Shown here: one piece after another, positions 34,330-44,798 of the stretch | How positions within the stretch are numbered: position 1 is the first letter of the stretch | Layout of the letters: the number at the start of each line of letters is the position of its first letter | Assembly: GCA_026545765.1 (NCBI GenBank) | Contig: CM048844.1 | Location: forward strand, 49,689,401-49,753,400 | Length of the DNA: 64,000 nucleotides | Direction of reading: 5' to 3' | From: Plantago major | Taxonomy: Eukaryota; Streptophyta; Magnoliopsida; Lamiales; Plantaginaceae | Position numbers and translations under genes: made by a program | The notes under the pieces: model-generated | What the model saw: the letters and a program-made list of their open reading frames with translations, nothing else | Told to the model about the DNA's origin: nothing | The model's database searches: none

Positions 34330-34603
34330 TGTGAAAACAGGAAAACTGAATTCTTCATTGAAATGTGAAAAGAACTGATAATTACAGAGGAGGAAGAGCA
34401 GCTGATTAAATAGTTGTTAACCTAACTAATCTTAACTGCTATGTACAATAAAGAATGCTGAATGTACAACTGAATATAAAGTGCTATATCACTTATGCAT
34501 AAAAACGTAATATCATAAATAACAACTTTTCTTCACACCTGATGCCTTCTTCTCCTTTAAGTTGCTGCATTGCTTTGATTTATTATGTTTCATTTATGCA
34601 ACA
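34330..34603 (-). repeat. 3' LTR of Copia element A
   Basis: About 274 bp starting TG at 34330-34331 and ending CA at 34602-34603 on the plus strand. On the minus strand a purine-rich tract (GAGGGGGGTGGGGGTAATAG, 34617-34638) lies just inside it, the expected polypurine tract next to a 3' LTR. The outer boundary is less certain than the inner one, because the partner LTR is not in the window. Confidence 0.6.
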
Positions 34604-35219
34604 TTTGAGCTCTTCTATTACCCCCACCCCCCTCAAGAGGAGCATGTATATCTAACATGTTCATCTTGGAGACTAGATGAGAGAAAGCATCTGTAGCCAG
34701 AGGTTTAGTATAAACATCTGCAAACTGCTGAGTATTTGGAATATGAAGCAGCTTTATAACACCAGCTTGAATCTTGTCCCTGATAATGTGACAATCCAAT
34801 TCTATGTGTTTGGTACGCTGGTGTTGAACTGGATTGTGGGCTAGGTGGTAAGTAGATAGGTTGTCTGTAAACATGAGAATATGTTTAGTAGGTTTAAGTT
34901 GAAGTGCTTCAAGGAGGTAGATAAGCCACTGAGCTTCACATGTGGCATTGGCTGCAGCTCTGTACTCAGCCTCTGTGCTTGATCTACTTTGAACTTGTTG
35001 TTTCTTAGACTTCCAGCTGATGAGAGAATCTCCAATATAAAAGCAATATCCAGTAATGCTTTTTCTTGTATCAACACATGCTCCCCAGTCTGCATCACAA
35101 TAACCTTTAAGCTCCATATCATTATGTCTGTTGTAGAACAAGCCTTTGCCTGGGGCACCTTTCAGATATCTAAGTATCCTGTGAGCTGCACTCAAATGTA
35201 TATCAGTAGGACAGGACAT
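34590..35219 (-). pseudogene. Copia A RNase H domain
   Basis: Minus-strand frame with the Copia RNase H order: HRILRYLKG, GYCDADWGACVDTRKSITGYCFY (catalytic D in DADW), SRSSTEAEYRAAANA (catalytic E), LFTDNLS-type FTDNLS, RTKHIELDCHIIRDK, TKPLATDAF. Ends shortly after a Gly-run (EGGGG), as in many Ale/TAR-like Copia elements. RNase H removes RNA from the RNA-DNA hybrid in reverse transcription. Separated by stops from the RT upstream. Confidence 0.85.
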
Positions 35220-35299
35220 AAACTGACTAAGAAGAAATGCAATATCAGGTCTTGTAGTGGTTAAGTATAGTAACCTAACTACAAGCTTTCTATATTGCT

Positions 35300-36743
35300 T
35301 TGCATCAGATAAGCAACTCCTAACTCTTTAGAAAGTTTAAGTTTACTATCCATTGGAGTAGAGATTGGTTTGGATCCCAAAAACCCACAATCATCTAGAA
35401 TGTCTAGAGTATACTTTCTCTGACATAAAGATAATCCTTTACTGGATCTAGCAATCTCTATGCCAAGTATATACTTAAGCTCTCATATATCTTTTACTGT
35501 GAACTTTTTATGTAGAAAATCTTTAACAGAAATGATCTCTGTAAGATCATTACCAGAAACAATTATATCATCCACATAAACAAGTAACACAGTAAAAGAT
35601 TGATCTGTTTGTTTAGTAAAAAGAGAAAAATCTGCAGGGGATTGAGTGTAACCAAACTCAATAAGAGACTCATGTAACTTAATAAACCATTGCATGGATG
35701 CTTGTTTGAGTCCATATAGACTCTTTGTTAATATGCAGACTTGAGTACCATCTCCATAACCAGGTGGAGGTTGCATATAAACTTCTTCTTCAAGGTCACC
35801 ATGTAAAAAAGGCATTATTAACATCTAGTTGATGAAGATACCAATCTTTAGCTGTAGCAACTCCAAGCAATAATTTCACAGTAGTTAACTTAACAACAAG
35901 TGAGAAGGTGTTGAAATAATCAAACCCTTCCTCTTGTGTATAACCTTTGGCTACAAACCTAACATTATATCTATCTAAGGTTCCATTTGCTTTGAGTTTG
36001 ACTTTATATACCCATTTACAACCACTGGTGTGTTTTCCAGATGGAAGATTAGTTAGATACCAAGTATTATTCTTTTCTAAAGCATCAAGCTCCTGTTGCA
36101 TAGCTAATTGCCATTCAGGATGCTTGATAGCTTCTTTATAATTCTTGGGCTCTTTAATAAAAGTAACAGAAGCAGTAAAACACTTATGATTATCAGAAAG
36201 TCTATCAAGAGACAAATAATCAGAAATAGGATATAAAACATGCTTTTTAACAATATTTAAAGAACCTGTATCTGCAGAAGTAACAACACAATTAGCATTA
36301 TGATGAATTCTCAGAGAAGGAGGGACATTGTATTCATAAATATCCAGAACTTTAGATTGTTGTCTAGTCCTACTAGATCTCTTCAGAACTTTCTCTTGAG
36401 GAATCTGAACATCATTGGCAACTGCATTTTGTTCTGCCTGAACTGTCTCACTATATATACTAATGTCATCTGCAGCATTTGAGCTCAAAGATGTATCTGC
36501 AGTACTAGAATCATACTCATGGGAAACATGATCAGAATTAGTAGAATTAAGAACATGTGTATGATCTAAAGATGAATTATTTGAGACTATATTTTCAAAA
36601 CCAGGAATGTTAGAAAAATCAAAAAGTGGCTCACTTAATGTGATTGAATCTAAAGAATCAATAGAATCTTGGTATGGAAATACAGTTTCAAAGAACTGAA
36701 CATCTCTAGATATAAACACTTTCTGAGTAGTTAAATCTAGCAA
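35300..36743 (-). pseudogene. Copia A reverse transcriptase, frameshifted
   Basis: Minus strand. First part (36743-35796) holds a linker rich in Ser/Asp/Asn, then WQLAMQQELDALEKNNTW and the RT start KWVYKVKLKANGTLDRYNVRFVAKGYTQ and QLDVNNAF. A frameshift at about 35800-35815 leads to the second part (35824-35483): GDLEEEVYMQPPPGY, LYGLKQA and the catalytic YVDDI motif. The frame then stops near 35483 and the remaining RT-RNase H connector (to about 35220) is broken. Polymerase motifs are recognisable, but the copy is inactive. Confidence 0.85.
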
Positions 36744-36745
36744 TC

Positions 36746-37557
36746 TTAACCTTTATATCCTATAGGATAACTGAGAAACACACACTTATGAGATCTAGAA
36801 TCAAACTTGTGTCTATTTGTTGTCAATGTACTTGCATAACATAAAGATCCAAACACTTTAAGATGAGAATAATAAGGAGATATGTTAAAAAGCACCTCAT
36901 AAGGACTTTTATTGTTTAAAATAAGTGTTGGAACTCTATTTATAATATGTGCAGCAGTAGATACAACTTCATTCCAATATTTCATAGGTACAGAAGATTG
37001 GAAAATGAGAGATCTTGCCACTTGAAGTATATGTTGATGTTTGCGCTCAACTCTTGCATTCTGCTGTGGGGTTTCAACACAAGGGCACTGATGTATAATA
37101 CCATTCTGTGTATAAAATTCTATAAAAGTAAATTCAGGTCCATTGTCTGATCTAATAACCTGTATCTTTATTTGAAACTGAGAAAGTACAAGATTGTAGA
37201 AATAAAGTAAATGTTGCCCTTTATCAGATTTATATCTCATAAAAAACACCCAAGTACATCTAGTAAAATCATCCACTATTGTCAGAAAATACTTAGAACC
37301 ATTATGAGCATCAACATTAAAGGGACCCCATATGTCAACATGAATCATATGAAAAGCAGTTGAAGATGTAGTCAAACTTTCAGTAAAAGGTAGTCTTTTC
37401 TGTTTTGCAAACTGACATACATCACAAGGAGCAACTGATTTACATTGAGAAATAGCAGAATCATGAATACATTTCATTCTTGATACAGGTAAATGTCCTA
37501 ATCTCAAATGCCACAGACAGGAGCGGAGATAGGGGGTGGTCGCCACCCCCAAGATTT
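36746..37557 (-). pseudogene. Copia A integrase
   Basis: Minus strand. GAG-pre-integrase zinc site H-L-R-L-G-H ... C-D-V-C, then the catalytic core D-D-E: HVDIWGP, RSDNGPEF, and E in QNARVERKHQH. Ends with V-F-G-S-L-C-Y-A-S and S-H-K-C-V-F-L-S-Y. The frame breaks at its N-terminal side because a hAT element is inserted at 37518 between W-H-L-R-L-G-H and the upstream protease part, and breaks again at 36744 before the RT linker. Confidence 0.87.
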
Positions 37558-38451
37558 TCATTTTCTTTAATACTATAGGCATATTTTAGAAAATTATATG
37601 TTTCGCCACCCCTAAATTTTTTAGTTAGTACATTTAGTTAGTCAGCTTTATAATTAAAATAAGTTGAGAAAATTAAATTTTTTTGATAAATTTAACGTAA
37701 GTCTCCTGAGGGACGGCCTTATGGAGAGACTAAAAGAGACGTACAAACATTACAGTTATATTAAAAAACATTAGAGGTTTTTACTAAAAAACATCGGTCA
37801 CATGCATGTACATAAAAATGATATAAAATGTATACGTACTCATAAAACATTATACATATCCTTAAGAACATCAATTCGTCTCTCACTAATACACATCTCT
37901 TTCAAGACTTTGTGATTAAAGAGATATTTTACTAATTAATTAATTAATTTAAGAGGGTTATACAAGTAGTTTTTATACTTTTGAAGCAAGTTCTCAACGT
38001 GCATTTTCAGGCATTAAAATTAGATAAGACTGAGGAGTTCGATGGAGGATGACTTAGGCTCTGTTCTCTTCAACTGCAATTTTCTGAACTAAACTGAATT
38101 GTAGTATAAAATATAACTAAGCAGAACTGAACTGAACTGAACTGAACTGAATGAGTTTTCAGTTGAAGAGAACATAGCCTTATTGTCTACCAATTTGATA
38201 ATGCATATTGAAAAGGGAATTGTCAAGGTTCGTTTGTTCATTTTTTTTTTTGCCTTCCTTATCATGATGCGGTTCTTTCTTTCCTTTCATTTTACTTGGA
38301 TATTAATATTTAAATATGCATGATGAATTTGGTGTAAAAAATATTGATCCGACCCGGCCCGACCAGTCATAACCCGACCTCACTTAATTACATATTGTGC
38401 CGTGTTATAATACTCCGCCACCCCCACTTTCAAATCCTAGCTCCGCCCCTG
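37518..38451. mobile_element. Non-autonomous hAT element inserted in Copia A
   Basis: 934 bp. Terminal inverted repeats CAGGAGCGGAGATAG and, on the other strand, CAGGGGCGGAGCTAG; further in, GGGGGTGG occurs near both ends. A perfect 8-bp duplication GCCACAGA lies at 37510-37517 and 38452-38459 and interrupts the Copia A open reading frame. Interior AT-rich, non-coding, with a Tourist MITE at 38057-38179. Confidence 0.93.
38057..38179. mobile_element. Tourist-like MITE, copy 2, nested in the hAT element
   Basis: 123 bp; termini GGCTCTGTTCTCTTCAACTG and, on the other strand, GGCTATGTTCTCTTCAACTG; 3-bp duplication TTA at 38054-38056 and 38180-38182. The interior holds four to five tandem GAACT units (AACTGAACTGAACTGAACTG), more than in the copy at 15329-15436, which explains most of the 15-bp length difference. 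Confidence 0.9.
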
Positions 38452-38463
38452 GCCACAGATGGC

Positions 38464-39240
38464 TCAAGAAGTAACAGAAATAACAGAATTTGCAAAAACA
38501 TGATTGTTTGAGTAGGTAGCTTGCAGTCTATAAAGTCCATTTGTAATCTCACTATAGCCAATTATCTTCAGAGAAGACCTGTCCTGCAAAATACATTTAT
38601 TAGAAATAAAAGGTGCAAGTACATTCTCATGAAGAGCTAATTGTGGTATAGAGATCAAATTGAAAGTCAAAGCTGGAACATATAGAACATGATGAAGAAT
38701 TAAATCTTCTTTGACCTGCACATCACCTAACAATGTTGCCTTTATCATAATACCTGTAGGTAGCTGAATAGGAACATTAACAGAAATAGGAATACCAGTA
38801 AACAAGCTTTTATCACAAACCATATGGTCTGAGGCACCAATATCAATAATCCACATAGCTTGATGATTACTTTTAGTAGTAAAAGAAAGTAAGGAAAATT
38901 TTCCTAAAATTTTACCTGTAGCAGGTTTAGAATTAGGAATTGCCATAGCTTGAGCAGTTGCTACATAAGAAACAGGTTGAGATGCCTGTACAACAACTTT
39001 CTGAGAGTTCTGAGACTTAACAAATGACACATATTGTTGAAACATCTTAGGATCAAAGAAATCAACCTGTTCCTCATTTGCATCTTCTTCAGATTGAACC
39101 ATAGCTGCATTTGCATTTGACCTGTATTGAGTAGCTTTACCATGAGTAGAATTCTTTCTAGGCCCTCTAGGTCCATTCCAATTAGCTGGATAACCAATGA
39201 GTTGATAACATCTATCCACTGTATGCCAGTAGCTCCACAA
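38464..39240 (-). pseudogene. Copia A gag C-terminus and protease
   Basis: Minus strand. The frame starts inside the gag zinc knuckle (H-T-V-D-R-C half) and runs through a linker to the retropepsin site, which reads W-I-I-D-I-G-A-S-D-H-M where active Copia proteases have D-T/S-G. The flexible loop and the Y-V-P-A-L-T-F-N-L-I-S-I-P-Q-L segment typical of Copia follow. The Thr/Ser to Ile change would probably kill the protease. The frame continues to the hAT insertion. Confidence 0.85.
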
Positions 39241-40096
39241 TTCTTACACTTTAACTGTTGCTTCTTAAAATATGGCTTATTAGCAACCATAATTGCTGAT
39301 TCAGAACCAGAAGCATCACTCATCATAGCCATAGAATCCAATGGTAAAATAGTAGTAATCAGGGCTCTTTGATTCTCTTCTTGTTTCAGAAGTTGATAAA
39401 CTTTAGACAAATCAGGAATATGAGACATCATCAAGATATGACTACGCACATGATTAAAACTCTCATTCAATCCCAGTAAGAATTTCGCCACTGAATCTTT
39501 TTGCACAACTGCATTAGTACCTTGAACAAGATTACATGTACAAGTTCCACAAGTACAAGTTGGAAAAGTACAAAAAGCACAATACTCATCCCACAATCCT
39601 TTAAACACATTATAGTAAGTAGTAATACTCATAGTCCCCTGAGACATATTTGATAAAGCTTTCTCTCCAATGTAAAGACTCTTGGACCACCACTCTTAAG
39701 AAAACGAATACGCAATTCATCCCAAATTTCTCGAGCAACAGTAAAGTAACTCAAAGTAGCACGAATTTAAGGTGAACAAGAGCAAATCAACCAGCTTCTC
39801 AACAATGCATTAACTCGAGTCCAAGAGTTAAACAAAACAGTATTAGTAGAAGGTGGAATAGAAATCGTACCATCCATAAATCCAACCTTGTTCTTGACAG
39901 TGAAAGTCATCATAACTGAATTATACCAAGCTGTATAATTGTCACATGTAAATGTCTCAACAATCGCACGAACACTAGGACTATCATTGGAAGCAATATA
40001 GTAAGGACTATTAGGATCTTCATTTGGATTGGCATATGATCGAGAAGGAACCATCGATTCAATAGTAACAGGAGTAGATTCCACATTTGCAGCCAT
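38961..40096 (-). pseudogene. Copia A gag, frameshifted
   Basis: Minus strand. Starts with MAANVESTPVTIE at 40096, then P-Y-Y-I-A-S-N-D-S-P, and F-T-C-D-N-Y-T-A-W-Y-N-S-V (gag N-terminal domain), stopping at 39767. A second frame (39647-38961) carries the gag-polypeptide UBN2-type part (Y-Y-N-V-F-K-G-L-W-D-E-Y, F-L-L-G-L-N-E-S-F) and the first half of a zinc knuckle C-K-N-C-G-A-T-G. The knuckle's second half is in the frame of the neighbouring entry, so there is a frameshift right in the knuckle near 39230. Confidence 0.85.
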
Positions 40097-40250
40097 TGTT
40101 GCAGAAAATAACCGTCAAAGAAACGATTTCAAAGACAAATCGATCAAAGAACAGAGAACAGAGCTCAATTACAACAAATCGAAAGAAAGGATCAAAATCA
40201 ACAAATTGATCAGAGAAACGAAACGCGGAAGCAGATTCTCTGGCGAATGA

Positions 40251-40800
40251 TGTTAGGAAATATCTGTTTAGTTTTGATCAGTACACCATAATGACTTACC
40301 TTAGTTCCGAAAGGTCTCTAGTACTCTTGTTTCACTTGAACATTGTAAAAGAGGAAGTATACTTAGTATGATTAGTCTAGTAAATCTTGTATATGATGTT
40401 AGGTCTCTGAATGTAATTTTATATCCTTGAAGAAGACCATGAAGAAGGCATCCAGCAGAAAGAGCTCAACTATATGAAGATATGAAGACTGCACAAGATT
40501 ACTGAAGACTAAGGAATTGTGCCTCAGAAACCATATGCAAAAGATAACTTAGTGAAAACAATGTTTCTGGGAGAAACGATGTTTTCCTTAGTTTCTGAAA
40601 GACTGGTAGTTTCTGATAGCGACGTGCACAGCCTCAGAAAGCATGCATAGTTCCGTTGGCACAACAGGACAAAAGATAGTACAGTGCATTTAATGCCATT
40701 GCAGAACTCGCTGAGCAAAAGCTTTATCTCTGAACAAAGAGATAAAAGTTCTGCAGTACTATCAATGGATTGTTTGTAGTTTGAATCTCAATAGCCTAAC
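40251..40800 (+). repeat. Sirevirus-like LTR B, first part
   Basis: Starts TGTTAGGAAATATCTG and stays alignable to the LTR of element E (44799) through TGATCAG, TAGTACTCTTG, TTCACTTGAACA, GGTCTCTGAATGTAAT, GAAGAAGGCATCCAGCA, but with many substitutions and indels. It is interrupted after GCCTAAC at 40800 by element C and resumes at 62867 with CTAACGGATA, exactly as the uninterrupted sequence reads in element E (CCTAACGGATA). Confidence 0.9.
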
Positions 40801-42075
40801 TGATATGCTCAAATTACTACTTAGGAAACAAGTAGAAAGCAGTTGCTGTAAATAGACAATGCTAACCACGAGATCGTTCGCTAAGGAATCAATTAGGCTA
40901 TTGCAACGATTGAAAACAAACAGTTACTTGTGAAACAATGTTGATTTGTTTGAATTTGAGTACTTCTAATAACTAGAAAACAGAAAATGCAATGTAGTTG
41001 ATTTCAATGAGATAGAAAGAACACAGTAGTTACGATCAAGCAATGTTAATTCGCTCTAGGGATATGTTCATACTGTCACACGGTCGGTGTACAGAAATCA
41101 GTCAATCCAATTCAACCAATCGTTATTTGAATGTTTTGAAATAGAGAAATCATGGGTCGTCAATCCACGATCCTTAACCGGGAATGATTTTGAAAGTCTT
41201 AATCTAGCTTATTGGATTGAAGGTTTTACGAAGATTTAAAGATAGACGAACCTATATGAACGAATCTAAACCCTAGAAGTGAATATGCATAACCGTCACA
41301 TAACTACCATGTTCGGAGTGGTTTAGCTACTCATGATAGAAGCAAGGATCAAATAATTCAAGATATTGCTCATGCTAAACATAAACAGAATGATAATCGC
41401 ATGCAAGCTCATACAATTCGACAAACAAGAACAAGAACGAATTGAGTAAGATAAAACAATAGAGAATTACCACAATAACCAGGAATTCAATATCAATCCT
41501 TCAATCAAAGATAAAACTAAGCTCCAATGTAGTTCTATCTCCAGAATAATGTCTCGGAGCTTTTTTTTCTAAGAACTAGGTTAAAAGAAAGTATGAAAGA
41601 AAGAATCAAAAATCTAATCTAATAAGGAAAGCAAAACTCTGATCCTGCGCTTCTCACCGCAGCGGAAGAAATAGCTCGCCACGGCGAGCCTTCTTAATCA
41701 AAGAATATATAACCCTCGCATAATTTCGCGGCGAGCTTCAATCTTCAAAACAGAGGTTTCATTCGTAAAATCTCGCCGTGGCGAGACTTCTTTAATCGCA
41801 GAAGATATACATTCGCTAAATCTCGCCACGGCGAGCCTTCTTGCAATTCGCAGCTCCAAGCTCGTAAAATCTCGACGCGGCGGACTGAATCCCTCGCCGC
41901 GGCGATCCATGCTAAGCAGCTTGTCCTCATTTAGCTCAAAAGACATCGATTCCTGCAAAATGTAAATAAAACACCAAAGCGTAAAAACGAACTAAAAAGA
42001 CTATAAAACTAAAGACAAAGACTTACAAAGACCGCTAAAAAGGACCAAATGAGACTCTAAATTATAGTCTCATCA
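40801..42075 (-). repeat. 3' LTR of Athila-like element C
   Basis: 1275 bp from TGATATGC to TCTCATCA, near-identical to 61589-62866. With that partner it is flanked by the perfect 5-bp duplication CTAAC (40796-40800 and 62867-62871). Contains a GC-rich palindrome array at 41650-41920 (see separate entry). Just inside the left end of the internal region, GCTCGTCCCCGAGC (42101-42114) forms a hairpin near the polypurine tract, a position typical of Athila/Tat elements. Confidence 0.93.
41640..41915. repeat. CTCGCCGCGGCGAG-type palindrome array, copy 1 (LTR of C)
   Basis: At least six imperfect copies of the self-complementary CTCGCCGCGGCGAG (here mostly decayed: CTCGCCACGGCGAG, CTCGCCGTGGCGAG, CTCGACGCGGCGGA, CTCGCCGCGGCGAT), spaced 30-60 bp and linked by AT-rich spacers such as AAGATATACATTCGCTAAAT. 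Decay is mainly C-to-T or G-to-A, as expected from deamination of methylated CpG. Confidence 0.85.
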
Positions 42076-42682
42076 AACTCTCCAAACCGAACCTTTGCTC
42101 GTCCCCGAGCAAACAAACAAATTAAAAACAAACTAGACTCTAGACTACGACACATAATAACACACAAACGAGTCAATCTTCCAAGTGACCGAACTCTACC
42201 ATTGTAAGCGTTAAATTCACAAGATGCAAAAGGTTTGCACTCAACCGACCTTGACAGAAATAGTGCACAAAAAATCCTGCAAGAGAGTTTCTCAAATAAA
42301 TAGTACTTAAGCCTAACTCTCCAATCCCTCGCAAGGAAATCCTACACTATTCTCTCTCACACTCTGGAAGTGTCCAGTGGGTTAAACACTCAAGAACAAT
42401 AAGAGAAAAGGAAGGTGACTTTCGTCACAAAGGTGCCTCAAATACCTCATGCACTGTACTCAATCAGTTAAGTCAGAAGGGACTTTTTCCTTGCGTATAG
42501 CAGCTTGCCAAGACATACAACCAACTTCCATAAGCCACATATTTGCATCAAATGAATTAAATTCTAATCAATTTGGCCACTATGGACTCTTTTAGTTTCA
42601 CTTTTTTGGTGGTGTCTGTTTTGCCGAAGTCCGCACTTTTGTGCGTGTCAGTTTGGTGTACGTGCCATCAACCCTCACAGAC
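42076..42682 (-). other. Internal non-coding region of element C, left part
   Basis: Between the 3' LTR of C and solo LTR D. Read on the minus strand it ends in a hairpin and a purine-rich PPT-like stretch (TTCGGTTTGGAGAG). No open frame with pol domains is present, supporting non-autonomy of C. The rest is AC-rich, with no recognisable content. Confidence 0.7.
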
Positions 42683-42687
42683 ATATG

Positions 42688-43949
42688 TGATATGCTCAAA
42701 TTAATACTTAGAAAACCAAGTAGCAAGCAGTTGTTGTAGACAGACAAAGCTAAACCACAGAGTCGTTCGCTAAGGAATTAATTAAGCTACGTAGCAGTGA
42801 GAGTAAACAGATACTTGCGAGTAACAATCTGATTGATGGTTTGGTTATACTTCTAACTAGTTTAACTAAAGCTAAGATTACGATTAACAATGAGAGAAAG
42901 ATGAATACAGCAGCAAGATCCAATTATGCTAATTCGAACTAGGGATAACACTCATATTTGTCACACGGTCGTTGTACAGTAAATCAATCAATCCGATTCA
43001 ACCAATTGTTCTTAGAAAATATTATACTGGAGAAATCGTGAGTCGTCAATTCACGATCCTTAAACATGAACAATTTAGAGAATATAATACGGACTTATCG
43101 AATTGAAGGTTTTTACGAAGATTTTATACGAGACTAACCTATATGAGTGCTTTGATAAACCCTAGAACGAATATGCATAATCTTCACATACTACTGTATT
43201 CAAAGGTGTTTAGCTACTCATAATTGATAATTGCATGCAAAGATTCATGGTAATAGTCATGTGAAACATAGATGAAAAACTCGCATGCAATAACATACAA
43301 TTCAATCGATAAGATAAAGAACGAATTGTAAAGAACAAAGCAATGGAGAAATCAATACCAATAATCTTGATGAATAAAATCAATGAATAACCAAGCTCCA
43401 AAGATGTCTCAATGTCAATGTGTGTATCTTGGAGCTTTTCTCAAAACTAGGTTAAAAGAAGTATGAAAGAAAAGAATCAAAATTCTAATCTAATAAGGAA
43501 AACAAAACTAATTCTGCATCTCTCGCCGCGGCGGGAGGAATAGCTCGCATAATCTCGCCGCGACGGATCAATTCCTTCGCCGCGGCGAGCTTCAATCTTC
43601 AAACAGGAACCCATTCGCAAAATCTCGCCGCGGCGAGTCTTCTTAAATTACAGAAGATGATCACTCTCTAAATCTCGCCGCGGCGGACTGATTTCCTCGC
43701 CGCGGCGAGCCATGCTGGAAGTTTCAATGCCAAGCTCGTAAAATCTCGCCGCGGCGGACTGAATCCCTCGCCGCGGCGAGCCATGCTAAACGACTTGTTC
43801 TCATACGGCTCAAAAGACATCGATTTCTACAAAACACAAACAAAATACCAAAGCGTAAAAACGAACTAAAAAGACTAAAAAACTAAAGACAAGGACTCAC
43901 AAAGACCGCTAAAAAATACCAAATGAGACGTTAGAATATTGTCTCATCA
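42688..43949 (-). repeat. Solo LTR D (Athila-like, related to C)
   Basis: 1262 bp from TGATATGC to TCTCATCA with perfect 5-bp duplications ATATG at 42683-42687 and 43950-43954. No PBS, PPT or internal sequence adjoins it, so it is the product of LTR-LTR recombination. It is clearly diverged from the two C LTRs (different start of the third phrase, AAATTAATACTTAGAAAACC) and represents another subfamily. Its palindrome array (43520-43790) is better preserved. Confidence 0.93.
43520..43792. repeat. CTCGCCGCGGCGAG palindrome array, copy 2 (solo LTR D)
   Basis: Six to eight copies of CTCGCCGCGGCG(AG) within 270 bp: near 43521, 43553, 43576, 43624, 43674, 43695, 43744 and 43767; several are exact 14-bp palindromes with a SacII core CCGCGG. 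Spacers are AT-rich. Local GC contrasts sharply with the surrounding LTR. Confidence 0.92.
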
Positions 43950-43954
43950 ATATG

Positions 43955-44798
43955 GCTTTTTAAGACCACGCCGGTATATAGGTAGTATTTGAAACATGCC
44001 TAACACGACTACGGTGGTGACAAGCACCATAGATACACTCCGAGACGATTCAACTAATCAGGGGGAATACATATTACAAGATTTGAACAATAACATCATA
44101 ACGCAGCAGATTTCTTCTCCCCAAACCGGTTCTTCACAATGCACTGGCTTTCGACAAAATGAAACATGAAGAACATGCCGTTCGTCATACTTAACTTAAC
44201 TGAGTATGCAAACAAGAGGGTTTGCACTTCCCGAAAGGATCACACAAGCACCGGTACAATATTTTTTCATCGGCTTAAAGTTTCTCACCGGCTTTTTGGA
44301 CTAAAGAGTTAAACAAACTTGCTATTTACAGGAAAAACAAACTTACGAGATCTTAAATCCACTACACTATCTAGGCTGAGAATCGTGCAAAACGTAAGCA
44401 GCAAGCAGATTTAACAATCACAATAGAAGTTTTCGTAACTTGGAAGAATGACTCACGAAAGACTCTAGAGAAGAAAAGAAAAAATGACCAAAATAAACAT
44501 AAAGTATAGGACGAAAGACTCTAGAGACTCAGAAAATAGAGAAAATGCAGACAAGACAATAGAGAGCACATTCTCCCTCCCCAAACCTAAACTCAAGCAT
44601 GTCCTCAAGCGTAGAGTAAAGAAGAAGAAAAAGAATGGGGTCAACAGTGACTTGCCTGCAAATGTACCTTTAAAGTCATGTACAAGACTCTTCCGCATTG
44701 GCTAACGGGTACTCTGGAAGTTCTTAGCTCTTCCGGTTGGTGCAACTCTTGTTCTTCCTTGTTGATAAGTTTGTATATATAAGGGTCCAGTGTGTGCT
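43955..44798 (-). other. Internal region of element C between solo LTR D and element E
   Basis: No pol domain or other recognisable protein in either strand. It contains CTCCCTCCCCAAACCTAAAC and GTCCTCAAGCG phrases similar to PPT-proximal sequence of Athila/Tat elements. The sequence resumes after element E at 59703 with gag-protease of C, so RT, RNase H and integrase are missing from C. Confidence 0.65.

Larger units (their letters stand above)
34330..40250 (-). mobile_element. Copia element A (partial, host of the nested stack)
   Basis: Minus-strand Ty1/copia element with gag, protease, integrase, RT and RNase H in Copia order and a 3' LTR at the left. Its 5' part is cut at 40250/40251 by Sirevirus-like LTR B; only about 150 bp of leader upstream of the gag ATG remains here and no PBS is visible, so the 5' LTR should reappear to the right of 64000. 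Multiple frameshifts and the hAT insertion mark it as the oldest layer. Confidence 0.85.

Noticed and set aside
41698-41958. Minus-strand frames through the LTR palindrome array (also 62492-62749)
   Set aside because: Repeated Arg-Arg-Asp-Phe pattern is the translated palindrome, not a protein family.
43500-43800. CRISPR-like regular spacing of a palindromic repeat
   Set aside because: The repeats are inside a plant LTR, spacers are irregular and also related to each other, and no cas genes exist; this is an LTR motif array.
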